A DNA stretch of 64,000 bases, taken from positions 124,001 to 188,000 of the forward strand of contig JBFWVC010000009.1 of the NCBI GenBank assembly GCA_050246945.1, in the 5' to 3' direction. The stretch is from JAEUMD01 sp050246945 (GTDB lineage: Bacteria; Pseudomonadota; Alphaproteobacteria; Rhizobiales; Hyphomicrobiaceae). Positions 51,965 to 60,213 of this stretch are shown in pieces. Numbering within the stretch: the stretch's first letter is position 1; every line of letters starts with the position of its first letter. The notes under the pieces were generated by a model. The model did not search any database, was not told the DNA's origin, and worked only from the letters and a program-made list of their open reading frames with translations. The translations under genes were made by a program, and so were the position numbers.

Positions 51965-52471
51965 CTATCGGTAGGGGCTGTCGAGCGCCAAATTCTTGGC
52001 AATCTCGCGCTCCCAGCGATCGCCGTTCCTCAACAGCCGCTGCTTGTCGTAAATGAGTTCCTCTCGTGTCTCTGTAGCAAATTCAAAATTTGGACCTTCC
52101 ACTATTGCGTCGACTGGACAGGCTTCCTGGCACAGGCCGCAGTAGATGCATTTGTTCATGTCGATGTCGTAGCGCCGCGCCCTCTGAGTTCCATCGGATT
52201 GTCGCGGTCCAGCCTCGATCGTGATCGCCAGCGCCGGACAAATGGCCTCGCATAGCTTACAGGCTATGCATCGTTCCTGCCCGTTGGGATAGCGCCGAAG
52301 CGCGTGCTCTCCCCTGAATCGGGGCGACAGCGGTCCCTTCTCGAACGGATAATTCAACGTAGCCTTTTCGCGCACGAAGTAATGTAACGACAGAACGAAC
52401 GCCGTAACGAACTCCGTGAGAAAAAGCGCCCTCGTCGCACTGCGAAATCTGTCTGTATCGATCCAAATCAT
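51965..52471 (-). CDS. nuoI: NADH-quinone oxidoreductase subunit I (NuoI), orphan copy
   Basis: About 168 aa. The C-terminal 130 residues are canonical NuoI: NYPFEKGPLSPRFRGEHALR, C-I-A-C-K-L-C-E-A-I-C-P and C-I-Y-C-G-L-C-Q-E-A-C-P (ligands of clusters N6a and N6b), then EGPNFEFATETREELIYDK. NuoI relays electrons in the peripheral arm of complex I. No other nuo gene is in the window. The N-terminus (MIWIDTDRFRSATRALFLTE) is unlike usual NuoI up to the F-L-T-E segment, and there is no Shine-Dalgarno before ATG 52471. It may be a duplicated or relocated copy. Confidence 0.85.
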   Translation of the reverse strand: MIWIDTDRFRSATRALFLTEFVTAFVLSLHYFVREKATLNYPFEKGPLSPRFRGEHALRRYPNGQERCIACKLCEAICPALAITIEAGPRQSDGTQRARRYDIDMNKCIYCGLCQEACPVDAIVEGPNFEFATETREELIYDKQRLLRNGDRWEREIAKNLALDSPYR

Positions 52472-52858
52472 AGGCTGAGACACACATACTGCGCCCCCGA
52501 TCCGGCACGGATCCGACCCTCCGTTGAAGATATGGGTTTGGACCGACGGATCTGCAATGTCGTGAACATAATGGCAGTGCAGTCCCGACATGTTGCCGGC
52601 CATGCAATCGGTATGGACCGCATTCTGGCGACAACGGACGTTAGCCGATTGCTCGTCAATTCCCTCTTTCGTCGCCAACGCCACCTAGATTTTGTGGTTC
52701 GGTTGTCCTCCTGCCGTCACGCGCTTTCCTTTGCCCCGCACTCGTGGCAGCATGGTCCATGGAAGTGGGCCTGGACGGGTAGTGGTGCCCGCGCAATTGA
52801 AGCCGCGGCGACACGATGAGAGTTGCTGCGATCGCAGCAAAGACAAAGGAGGTCCGAC
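52472..52858. other. Intergenic region upstream of nuoI; no supported gene
   Basis: Frame of nuoI stays open to 52684 but the extension is Cys/His-rich without familiar motifs and may be junk or a remnant. Other open frames overlap each other. Promoters for nuoI (minus) and the small plus-strand gene should be here. Confidence 0.3.
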
Positions 52859-53062
52859 GTGCAGTATCTCGTAGGAATGCGGTTGCCGCACTCGAGCGGA
52901 CATGTTGTCGTGGAAGCCGACGACGCCCTTGCCGCCGCTTTGCAGGCCAAGGCTGACTGCCCCGAAGCAATGATCACGTATGTGCGCCGTCGAAACCGCC
53001 GGGGCGACAGAAGACATCCGCCTAGAAGGATCAGCGGCGTCGCCCACCTTACTGCTCACTGA
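52859..53062 (+). CDS. Conserved small protein (67 aa)
   Basis: The GTG at 52859 has AAAGGAGGTCC seven bases upstream, one of the strongest ribosome binding sites in the window. The sequence MQYLVGMRLPHSSGHVVVEA then D-D-A-L-A-A-A-L-Q-A-K-A-D-C-P-E-A-M-I-T-Y-V-R-R-R-N-R-R-G-D is compact and beta-alpha-beta like with a basic tail. I believe similar short proteins occur in Hyphomicrobiales, but no function is known. Convergent with the Zur-like gene. Confidence 0.6.
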   Translation: MQYLVGMRLPHSSGHVVVEADDALAAALQAKADCPEAMITYVRRRNRRGDRRHPPRRISGVAHLTAH

Positions 53063-53108
53063 CCGCACGCACTGGTTCGACCACAGCACGCGGCGCGCCC
53101 AAATTGTT

Positions 53109-53525
53109 TCAGGCGCCACTGCTGCAGGCATTGCATTGGCCGCGCAATTCGAACGTCATGGCCTTCACGGTGAAGCGGCTCGCCTTCGCCCACTTGCGGA
53201 CGCTTGACGTGAGGTCGATCTCGGAAATTTCTTCAACGCGCCCGCAGTCGTCGCAAATGGCAAAGACAACGCTTCGTGCCCCGGCGCAGTGCTCCACATC
53301 CACGCACGCCACAAAGGCGTTCAGCGTCTCCAAGCGGTGCGCAAGCCCAAGCTCGATAAGCCGCTGCAGAGCCCGGTAAACGGTGGCGGGCGCGGACACT
53401 CCATGAGATCGAAGCACATCGATCAGCTCATAGGCCGAATGAGGCCGCGGTTGTGCTCGAAGCGCCTCGAGTATCAGCGTTTCCTTGGCATTGAGCGCTC
53501 TAGCCTTCGCGGGATGATCGCGCAT
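53109..53525 (-). CDS. zur: Fur family regulator, Zur-like
   Basis: 138 aa. The winged helix reads LILEALRAQPRPHSAYELID, V-S-A-P-A-T-V-Y-R-A-L-Q-R-L. The metal site region is L-G-L-A-H-R-L-E-T-L-N-A-F-V-A-C, with the structural Zn cysteines C-D-D-C and C-N-A-C. The H-R-L-E-S/T-L-N-A-F-V-A-C wording is that of zinc-sensing Zur rather than Fur. ATG 53525 has GGGAG upstream; ATG 53546 is an alternative. No znu genes are nearby. Confidence 0.85.
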   Translation of the reverse strand: MRDHPAKARALNAKETLILEALRAQPRPHSAYELIDVLRSHGVSAPATVYRALQRLIELGLAHRLETLNAFVACVDVEHCAGARSVVFAICDDCGRVEEISEIDLTSSVRKWAKASRFTVKAMTFELRGQCNACSSGA

Positions 53526-53555
53526 TCCCCTCTCCCGACCACTCATGCACCGTAG

Positions 53556-53675
53556 CCCTATCGGCCGAGACGGAAGCACTCGCGTGTCCATCGAAACTGC
53601 GATTGAGGCTCACAACATTGAGATCGAGCAGGCCACAACGGCCAGACTTCATTCGATCTGCACATGACCTGCACG
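53556..53675. repeat. Degenerate intergenic repeat S (copy)
   Basis: CCTATCGGCCGAGACGGAAG, TCCATCGAA, GCGATTGAGGCTCACAAC, GAGATCGAGCAGGCCACAAC, GGCCAGAC, ATTCGATCTG and ATGACCTGC: the same ordered blocks as 43780-43906. The remaining gap up to 53973 is AT-richer and holds no supported gene. Confidence 0.65.
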
Positions 53676-53973
53676 AATTCCCGACCACAGGTCGAAAATT
53701 ATAACATCCGCCAAATCGAGCACAAACAGGACATCTGCAAGCAATCCGGCCGCAAACCTCCGTAGCACCGCAGCAGGCATGTCCCCCCCGGGCGGAATAC
53801 AGGCAGACGGAGGCAAGTTGGAATGATCGCAAAGGCAATGCCTGCCGCACAAAAGTGCGCAGCAGCTTTGTGCGGCATGCACAAAAACAGGAACTCCAAA
53901 CATCCGGAGCGAACCTGAAAATTCGCGATGCACTTTGAACCGGCTGGTCCGCCCACCCGATGATGTCTGGCAG

Positions 53974-55092
53974 TCAGCCCCGACCGATGAGCCGGCGCAT
54001 GTGGTTGTCGAATGCAATCTCGGAAAGTCGGCGAAGCACGGTATCACGCTGCGCTGGCGTCGAGATCTGCAGATAGCCTTCTCCCGACGTGCGTGCGATT
54101 TCGCTGCCATGGGCAGGCGCCACGCCGCAGACATCGAGGAGTTGGCTCTCCCCGACCACCTCGCCCTTGGCTGCGTTGAAATATAGAACGCGCCCCGCAC
54201 GTGGCGCCGATGCCGCGATGATTGCTCCATCTTCGCTCGCGGCCATTGAACCGATATAGCCCTTGAGGCCGACACCGACCGCGGCCGAAGCTTCGCAAAA
54301 GCCGATCGGCCCATCGAGCCGCGCCTGCCCCACAACCCATGGGATACCCTGCGGCCCGCCTTCCCATTGCCCTCCGAACCAGACCGCACCGCTGCCGTCG
54401 ATGCAGAGATGTCGAATGGAGAGTTGGTGCAGCTCACGCGCGAGTTCGTGCCGCGCCTTGAGGTCGCCGGTTCGGCGGTCGATGAACACGAGCGACGGCC
54501 GCATCGTGTCCAGATTGAGCTTTGCGCGCCCCGCATCGGGGTGAGTTTCTATGCCTCCGTTGGCGACGCAAAGTGTCTCCTTGTCCGGCATGAGCAGGAT
54601 ATCGTGCGGACCAACACCGTGCGTTTCGAATTCGCCGATGCGCGCGTACGCAGCTGCTACGTCGTACACACCGAGCACGCCGCGCGCCGCTTCATAGTCG
54701 TTTTCGGTCGCATAAAGAAGCCGCCCGTCGGCGGAGAACACACCATGTCCGTAGAAATGCCGACCCGTCGCCGCCGTAAAGGACTGCGGCGCCTGCTTCT
54801 TGGCTGAAAGATCGATTGCAGCCGCGAACGTGCCTGGCCTTCGCGCGAAAGCGATAGCCGTTCGCCCATTCGGAGCAAGCGCGACGTCGTGCCCACGCCC
54901 TGTGAGCGCAACTTCCTGCTCGATAGCCCCCTCCTCGGTAAGTACGAGCACACAATACCGGTTGCCGCCACGCTTCGCCGCCGTGATGTAGCGAAGCTTC
55001 TTCGTTGCGCCCGATACCGAATGCAGCGGCAGCACCGTGCTCGCAAGGAGCATCGCACCGTGCAACAGCAGGTCACGCCGATCAGTCGCCAT
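53974..55092 (-). CDS. DUF1513 protein (exported beta-propeller, iron locus)
   Basis: 372 aa from ATG 55092 (MATDRRDLLLHG), a likely Tat/Sec signal with D-R-R-D-L-L-L-H. It is a seven-bladed propeller-like protein with GRGHDVALAPNGRTAIAFAR, FYGHGVFSADGRLLYATEND and GVGPHDILLMPDKETLCVAN, the blocks of DUF1513. DUF1513 genes cluster with imelysins and di-haem oxidoreductases in alphaproteobacterial iron-uptake loci, as here. The start overlaps the end of the imelysin gene by 11 bp, so they are coupled. Confidence 0.88.
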   Translation of the reverse strand: MATDRRDLLLHGAMLLASTVLPLHSVSGATKKLRYITAAKRGGNRYCVLVLTEEGAIEQEVALTGRGHDVALAPNGRTAIAFARRPGTFAAAIDLSAKKQAPQSFTAATGRHFYGHGVFSADGRLLYATENDYEAARGVLGVYDVAAAYARIGEFETHGVGPHDILLMPDKETLCVANGGIETHPDAGRAKLNLDTMRPSLVFIDRRTGDLKARHELARELHQLSIRHLCIDGSGAVWFGGQWEGGPQGIPWVVGQARLDGPIGFCEASAAVGVGLKGYIGSMAASEDGAIIAASAPRAGRVLYFNAAKGEVVGESQLLDVCGVAPAHGSEIARTSGEGYLQISTPAQRDTVLRRLSEIAFDNHMRRLIGRG

Positions 55093-56251
55093 CGAGCTCA
55101 TTGAATCCTATCGTCAGCGCGGCCGCAGGCGCTATTTCGCGACCGATGAGCTGCCTCAGTCCGTTGGCATTGAAGCGAGATCGCCGCAGCGCCTTTAGAT
55201 TGTCCTCTGAAGCCAGCGCCTCCAGATTATCTTCGGATGGCAGAACCAACGTCTTGGCATCGCGTTCGAGCGAGTCATATGTGCTTGCAATCCAGCCTTT
55301 CATCCATGCCTTGCTGCGATCCTTGAACCCCAGCTCCTGAACGACCAAGTCGAGATGAAGAGCCTTGTGAAGATTGCGAAGCGCTAGAATTTCCGTAGAC
55401 ACGACATCACGCGAACGACCCGACCGCTCGAACGGAAGTCCGGCCCACGTCTTCTTGGCTTCCGCTGCACGCAACCACGGGAGCAAGTGTTCTTCGCGCA
55501 GGATCTGCAAGCCCGTCAGCAGAGTGCGAACAAGCTCCGCGGCTGCCTCGTTTGGCGACTGATAATCGCTGCTGCCTTGGCCCGCACTCAGCAGGCGCTG
55601 GCGCCATCCCCCTTCCGGCCTTGTCCAGTCGCGGGCCATATTCCCGGCGAGCAGTTGGACGTGACCGGCGATCGCTAGCGCAAGCCGGCAGCGATAGGCG
55701 AGCGTCTCCGGCGCCTCGTTCTCGGCAGGGGCATACAGGAGCAACTCCAGTGCTGGCAGGCCTTGCACGGCCGCCGACTGTTCAGCAATGGCCTCGATAG
55801 TGAGGAGGCCTTGCGCACGCTCGGCCATCATCTTTGCTACCTGGCGACGGACGACGCCACGCGGATCAGGCAGGAAGGCGATGCGCTGCCAGCGGTTGTC
55901 GGTCCGCGCGGGACCAAAGCGGATATGCTGTACGCGCGCCCAGGCATGGACGCTGCCACCAAAAGCGGTGCGGGCGGCGTCGAGCAACGCAGGCGAGGGA
56001 TTGTCGCACCACGCGGCAACCGCGCCAGTCGTCCTGGTACTTACATCGGCGAAGAACTGATAGGCAGGCACGATTGTGTTGTCGACAGCCGACGTCACCA
56101 TCGCCGCAAGCTGTGGCGGCGCTTTGCTCTTGCCAGCAGCCAAGGCGTGACCCGCCGCAAACACGAAGGCCAGTGTCGCAATGACCAATGCCCCGGCCAA
56201 GGCCGGGGCATTGAAAGGCGCAACGCGTGGCCTGGTTGCAGCAATATTCAA
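55082..56251 (-). CDS. Imelysin family protein (second, degenerate GxHxxE)
   Basis: 389 aa. A signal peptide (about 15-38, ALAGALVIATLAFVFAAGHA) and an imelysin/peptidase M75 fold: C-D-N-P-S-P-A-L-L-D-A-A-R-T-A-F, then W-A-R-V-Q-H-I-R-F-G-P and R-W-Q-R-I-A-F-L-P-D-P-R-G. The canonical G-x-H-x-x-E motif is replaced by G-L-P-A-L-E, so the His ligand is lost. The start is a TTG whose TTGA overlaps the bacterioferritin stop, with GAGGG upstream. Order bfr, imelysin, DUF1513 on the minus strand. Confidence 0.88.
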   Translation of the reverse strand: MNIAATRPRVAPFNAPALAGALVIATLAFVFAAGHALAAGKSKAPPQLAAMVTSAVDNTIVPAYQFFADVSTRTTGAVAAWCDNPSPALLDAARTAFGGSVHAWARVQHIRFGPARTDNRWQRIAFLPDPRGVVRRQVAKMMAERAQGLLTIEAIAEQSAAVQGLPALELLLYAPAENEAPETLAYRCRLALAIAGHVQLLAGNMARDWTRPEGGWRQRLLSAGQGSSDYQSPNEAAAELVRTLLTGLQILREEHLLPWLRAAEAKKTWAGLPFERSGRSRDVVSTEILALRNLHKALHLDLVVQELGFKDRSKAWMKGWIASTYDSLERDAKTLVLPSEDNLEALASEDNLKALRRSRFNANGLRQLIGREIAPAAALTIGFNELDGD

Positions 56252-56739
56252 TGACCCTCAACCTCGTCGGCGGATTGTGCGTTGAGCAGGCCATAGTTGT
56301 CTGCGCCGATCTTGTTCAAGAGCTCGATCTGCGTCTCGAGGAAGTCGATGTGCCCTTCCTCGTCCTCGAGTAGTTCCTCGAACAGGTGCATCGACACGTA
56401 GTCTTTCTTCTCGCGGCACAACTCGCGACCCTTCATGTAGTGCTCTTTGGCTATGTACTCGCCCTTAAGGTCGCATTCGAGAACTTCCTTGACGTTCTGT
56501 CCGATCATCAAGGGGGCGACTGTCTGCAGATTGGGATGTCCTTCGAGGAATATGATGCGCTCGATGATCTTGTCGGCGTGCTGCATCTCCTCGATCGATT
56601 CCGCTCGTTCCTTCTTGGCGAGCTTGCCATAGCCCCAGTCATCGAGCAGCCGGTAGTGCAGCCAGTATTGGTTGACGGCGCCGAGTTCCAGCTTCAGCGC
56701 CTCGTTGAGCATGTTGATGACGTCCTTGTCGCCCTTCAC
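56248..56739 (-). CDS. bfr: Bacterioferritin
   Basis: 163 aa from GTG 56739 (AAGGAA six bases upstream). The ferroxidase residues are recognisable: Glu18 in N-E-A-L-K-L-E-L, Glu51 and His54 in I-E-E-M-Q-H-A-D, and E-D-E-E-G-H near 127-132. Met52 in the same motif is the haem axial ligand. It stores iron as a 24-mer with haem at dimer interfaces. The BFD-like gene precedes it by 28 bp, so iron storage and release genes are co-transcribed with the imelysin locus. Confidence 0.93.
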   Translation of the reverse strand: MKGDKDVINMLNEALKLELGAVNQYWLHYRLLDDWGYGKLAKKERAESIEEMQHADKIIERIIFLEGHPNLQTVAPLMIGQNVKEVLECDLKGEYIAKEHYMKGRELCREKKDYVSMHLFEELLEDEEGHIDFLETQIELLNKIGADNYGLLNAQSADEVEGH

Positions 56740-56767
56740 GCGAATTTCCTTTTCTGTTCCTGAACCC

Positions 56768-57088
56768 TCAGACGGGCAGCATGAGATCGGCCAGCGCATC
56801 GATCGCTGCGCACCGCTGACCGGAATGCTTGGCCTTGGCAACGAGCAATCTGCGCTTGATGCTGGAACAGGCATTGGGACAGACCAGCCCGCGACGCTCC
56901 AGATCCTCCAGCTTCGCGTATATTGTCTCGACGGCAAGCGGCGCGCAACCGCAGCAATTCATCCGCTTGCTCAAATGCCGCCAGATCACACCCGGCGTCG
57001 GCAACGGGGGATCGGGTTGCGTCATGATATCGAGCAGGGCCAACTCGATGTCATGATCGGAGATCACCGCACAAGAGCAGATCAGCAT
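56768..57088 (-). CDS. Bacterioferritin-associated ferredoxin (BFD)-like [2Fe-2S] protein
   Basis: 106 aa. MLICSCAVISDHDIELALLD opens with C-S-C, and M-N-C-C-G-C-A-P-L-A follows near residue 43, matching the C-x-C...C-x-x-C set of BFD-type [2Fe-2S] domains. Bfd reduces bacterioferritin to release iron. The protein is longer than E. coli Bfd (64 aa), with a basic, Cys-containing C-terminal extension. It lies directly upstream of bfr. Confidence 0.8.
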   Translation of the reverse strand: MLICSCAVISDHDIELALLDIMTQPDPPLPTPGVIWRHLSKRMNCCGCAPLAVETIYAKLEDLERRGLVCPNACSSIKRRLLVAKAKHSGQRCAAIDALADLMLPV

Positions 57089-57101
57089 GGCACACGCGCT
57101 C

Positions 57102-57638
57102 CTACATCGGCCGCGTCGCGACGGGATCGACATACGCATTGGCGTTGACGATCCAACTTGGCGAAACGATGTGCTCGACGCTCCGCAACGTGAGCGCGTA
57201 GGTGCCCGCATGATGCAGCACCTCGTCCACCATCGAATTCTCGATAAGCGCAAATGCGCACGCACGCATCGCCGGACAGGTATTGTGCTGGCACGCGGCA
57301 ATCATTGAAATCGCGAGGCACTCGTCGCGGCAGAAACCGCAGGCTGCGAGCGGGCGCACGGAGATCGGATTGCGTGATGCAACGGCGACAGATTTTGACC
57401 ACGAAGCGAGCGCACCAACGGCCGCCTCGGCATGCTTGGGCCCAAGCAGGTTGGAATAGAGCTTCCAGACTTCCTGCCAGCAGCCGACATCACTTGATTG
57501 GTAGCCCGCGATCCAGCCGCGAAACCCCAGTCCCACGAGGGCCTCTGGAGGATAACGTCCGCCGCTGCGGTATTGCCCCGTGGTCGGCGCACACGCGCCG
57601 CCGAAGCAGGCACGGCGCCTGCTGTTGAACTTGGTCAT
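57102..57638 (-). CDS. Cysteine-rich conserved protein of the iron locus
   Basis: 178 aa starting MTKFNSRRRACFGGACAPTT. It has about a dozen cysteines, including C-F-G-G-A-C, G-C-W-Q-E-V-W, A-A-C-G-F-C-R-D-E-C and A-A-C-Q-H-N-T-C-P-A-M-R-A-C-A-F-A. The cysteine spacing suggests metal or Fe-S binding. I do not know a named family. It is first in the run leading to the BFD-like, bfr, imelysin and DUF1513 genes, all minus strand with gaps of 14 to 28 bp or overlaps. Confidence 0.72.
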   Translation of the reverse strand: MTKFNSRRRACFGGACAPTTGQYRSGGRYPPEALVGLGFRGWIAGYQSSDVGCWQEVWKLYSNLLGPKHAEAAVGALASWSKSVAVASRNPISVRPLAACGFCRDECLAISMIAACQHNTCPAMRACAFALIENSMVDEVLHHAGTYALTLRSVEHIVSPSWIVNANAYVDPVATRPM

Positions 57639-57707
57639 GATGTTCTCCAATCGAAGGGGTTCAAAGCCCCGACATCGGAACTGCCTGATATTTATGACTG
57701 TTGAGAT

Positions 57708-57737
57708 ATAGAAATCGCAGCAGCGGCAAGCTGTCAA
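57708..57737 (-). promoter_or_regulatory. Promoter candidate for the minus-strand iron operon
   Basis: On the minus strand TTGACA (57732-57737) is separated by 18 bp from TTCTAT (57708-57713), about 65 bp before the cysteine-rich gene. Downstream lies an AT-rich stretch containing ATAAATATCAG that could hold an iron-regulator site; I could not match it exactly to an Irr or RirA box. Confidence 0.4.
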
Positions 57738-57863
57738 CTCGAAACACCTGCGTCCAATCGACTGCCGTTGCAAAAAATCAGAGCCAGTTTGGAAGGATTC
57801 AAAAGAACTTGGCCATTTCACTTCCCGTTTGCCCCAAACGAGCACAGAACCTGCAGACGCTGC

Positions 57864-58367
57864 TCACGGCGTGGTGGGCGTTCTGACCCCGCTGCGGGGC
57901 TTGGTGGTTCGGGCAATCTTTGGCCTCGTCTTCGTAATCTTCGAGCTCGCCCGCTTCTTGGCCTTCTTCTCCGCACCCGATTGAGACGCTTGCGCTCGTG
58001 CCATTTCCGCGATTGTTGTCTGGTTCAACACCGATACGAACGCCTCGAAAGCCGCGTCGAACAATTGCATGTGACCGCTCTCGGCAGCACCGGCGGCTGC
58101 GTCTCGATCTGGCGCCAGCTCCATGGCCCGGACCACATCGCCGACGCGAATGAGGTCGGCCGAGAGCTTCAGCCGAACACCGCCGTACCGGCCGCGCTCG
58201 CCTTCAACGAACCCCGCGCGCGACAGCAGATGCACGATCTTGAATGTGTTCTGTTGGGTCAATTCCAGCGTCTCAGCCAGTTCCGCGACCTTCTGCAGCT
58301 CCGCCTCGGAACGCGCACACGCAGTCAGAATGCGAAGCGCGTGCGATGTGGCCTTGTTGAGCTTCAT
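57864..58367 (-). CDS. Rrf2 family transcriptional regulator without the Fe-S cysteines
   Basis: 167 aa. The winged helix MKLNKATSHALRILTACARS, then L-A-E-T-L-E-L-T-Q-Q-N-T-F-K-I-V-H-L-L, is Rrf2-like, as is GRYGGVRLKLSADLIRVGDV. Rrf2 sensors such as RirA, IscR and NsrR use three Cys around residues 90-106; here that region (PDRDAAAGAAESGHMQLFDA) has none, and the only Cys is Cys17. The C-terminal 45 residues are very basic. It probably regulates the iron locus it separates, but not through a standard cluster. Coupled by ATGA to the small upstream gene. Confidence 0.85.
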   Translation of the reverse strand: MKLNKATSHALRILTACARSEAELQKVAELAETLELTQQNTFKIVHLLSRAGFVEGERGRYGGVRLKLSADLIRVGDVVRAMELAPDRDAAAGAAESGHMQLFDAAFEAFVSVLNQTTIAEMARAQASQSGAEKKAKKRASSKITKTRPKIARTTKPRSGVRTPTTP

Positions 58368-58567
58368 GGCTGATGGCTTTCGTGTTCCCCGACATTGGGT
58401 CGACTTGTCGGTGGAATTTCACTCTGCGTCAACTGGTTGGCATTATCCTGCCCGATTGCCGCCGCGTCGCATTCCGTTTCGGTCCGGCTATGTCGCCCTG
58501 CCTCCGTTCGTCGGTGATGAAAGTTCAGCGCAAGAGACGTTACCAGACGGCGCTTCAGCCTCGACAT
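58364..58567 (-). CDS. Small protein (67 aa) coupled to the Rrf2 gene
   Basis: ATG with AAAAGGAG six bases upstream, a near-perfect ribosome binding site. Its TGA overlaps the Rrf2 start codon (ATGA). The sequence starts MSRLKRRLVTSLALNFHHRR and continues polar, with no TM or motif I recognise. Its value may be as a coupled leader for the regulator. The gap 58568-58832 is the divergent promoter region to the imelysin gene. Confidence 0.5.
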   Translation of the reverse strand: MSRLKRRLVTSLALNFHHRRTEAGRHSRTETECDAAAIGQDNANQLTQSEIPPTSRPNVGEHESHQP

Positions 58568-58832
58568 TTGGCGCTCCTTTTACTTGGCATTGCTCTCAAT
58601 TCAAGCCGGGTGGCCAGCATGCAGCGCATTAGCCGGAACCCGCCCGCGCGTCGCGATGGCTACATCATAGTTTCTTTACGCCGGTTGTCACGTTTTTTTG
58701 TTGACTCACATCGTAAGGAATGGGATGAGCGATCCACAATCGGCCCGGCCTGCGTCAGTCCTGAAGGGCCGTTACTTCTACCCGGCACCGAACCCAGGGC
58801 CTTCAACCCTGCGCTATCGGAGGAAAAAAATT

Positions 58833-60122
58833 ATGCTCAAGACACTGAGACGCGCCGTCATGGCCGTACCGCTCGTTTCGCTCGCCGCAAGCGTTGCCTG
58901 GTCCGATACCTCGTCCCCCCCATCCCCCGCCCAGATCCTCGCCACCTACGCCGACATTGCCCACGCCACATATTCGGATGCAGCTGCCGCTGCGTTGTCT
59001 TTGCAGGCGGCAATCGGCAAGCTCATCGCCGAGCCAACGGACACCAACCTGGCGGCGGCGCGCAACGCTTGGAAAGCCGCGCGCGTCCCTTATCAGCAAA
59101 GCGAAGCATTTCGCTTTGGCAACAAGATCGTTGACGACTGGGAAGGCCGGGTCAATTCCTGGCCGCTGGACGAAGGACTGATCGACTACGTCGACGCTTC
59201 CTATGGCTCCGACAACCCGGAGAACCCACTCTTTACCGCCAATGTCATTGCCTCCAAGTCAATCAAGATCGGCGGCGAAGACGTTGACCTTTCGACGATC
59301 ACCAAGGAAGTGCTGGCGGAAAAGCTGCAGGAGGCAGGCGGCGTCGAGGCCAACGTCGCCACCGGGTATCATGCCATCGAGTTTCTGCTCTGGGGCCAGG
59401 ATCTCAACGGCACCGACGCAGGCGCCGGCAATCGACCCGCAACCGATTTCGATACGAAGAACTGCACCGGCGGCAATTGCGAGCGCCGCGCCGCCTATCT
59501 GAAGGCCGCAACCGAACTGCTGGTCGACGATTTATCCTTCACGGCTGCCCAGTGGGACAAGAGCGGAGAGGCACGCAAGGCGGCATCGGGCGATGGAGGC
59601 AAGGGTGGCCTGAAGACGATCTTCACGGGCCTCGGCTCGCTCTCGTACGGCGAACTGGCCGGTGAGCGCATGAAGCTCGGGTTACTGCTGCACGACCCCG
59701 AGGAGGAGCACGATTGCTTCTCGGACAACACTCACAACTCGCACTATTACGACGTCATCGGCATCCGCAACGTCTACCTTGGCGCCTACACGCGAACCGA
59801 CGGCAGCCAGGTGAAGGGACCGAGCGTTTCCGATCTCGTCCGCGCCAAGTCGCCCGAGACGGACGCGGCCGTGCGCAGGGCGATTGACACAACTGTGGAA
59901 AAGATGACCACGCTCAAGAAGCGCGCCGAGGGCGGCGAGAGCTACGATCAGATGATCGGCCAGGGCAACACCGCAGGCAACGCGGTCGTCCAGTCCGCCA
60001 TCGACGCTCTGATGGCGCAGGCCAAGGAGTTCGAACGTGCCATGGCCGCCCTCGAACTGGGCTCGGCACAGTTCGAGGGATCTGATAGCCTCGACGATCC
60101 GGGCAAGGTCGGAACGAAGTAG
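58833..60122 (+). CDS. Imelysin family iron-regulated protein (canonical)
   Basis: About 429 aa. The signal peptide is MLKTLRRAVMAVPLVSLAAS with cleavage near VAWS-D. The imelysin fold has the G-x-H-x-x-E motif in A-T-G-Y-H-A-I-E-F-L-L-W-G-Q-D, W-P-L-D-E-G-L-I-D-Y-V and a late EEEHDCFSDNTHNSHYYDVI. Imelysins are iron-regulated periplasmic or outer-membrane-linked proteins thought to bind iron. GGAGG lies upstream of ATG 58833. It leads a plus-strand run with a porin and a di-haem oxidoreductase. Confidence 0.93.
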   Translation: MLKTLRRAVMAVPLVSLAASVAWSDTSSPPSPAQILATYADIAHATYSDAAAAALSLQAAIGKLIAEPTDTNLAAARNAWKAARVPYQQSEAFRFGNKIVDDWEGRVNSWPLDEGLIDYVDASYGSDNPENPLFTANVIASKSIKIGGEDVDLSTITKEVLAEKLQEAGGVEANVATGYHAIEFLLWGQDLNGTDAGAGNRPATDFDTKNCTGGNCERRAAYLKAATELLVDDLSFTAAQWDKSGEARKAASGDGGKGGLKTIFTGLGSLSYGELAGERMKLGLLLHDPEEEHDCFSDNTHNSHYYDVIGIRNVYLGAYTRTDGSQVKGPSVSDLVRAKSPETDAAVRRAIDTTVEKMTTLKKRAEGGESYDQMIGQGNTAGNAVVQSAIDALMAQAKEFERAMAALELGSAQFEGSDSLDDPGKVGTK

Positions 60123-60213
60123 AAGGAAGCGAGGTTCCACGCTGCCGGGGGCGGCGCGGTGGAAGCAGCAGCAAGCCAACCTGTCAGGGACGGTAGAATT
60201 GGGGGAATGCAAC

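Noticed and set aside
53649..54536. 295-codon minus frame across the DUF1513 gene end
   Set aside because: It is in another frame than the clear DUF1513 protein and has no recognisable domain.
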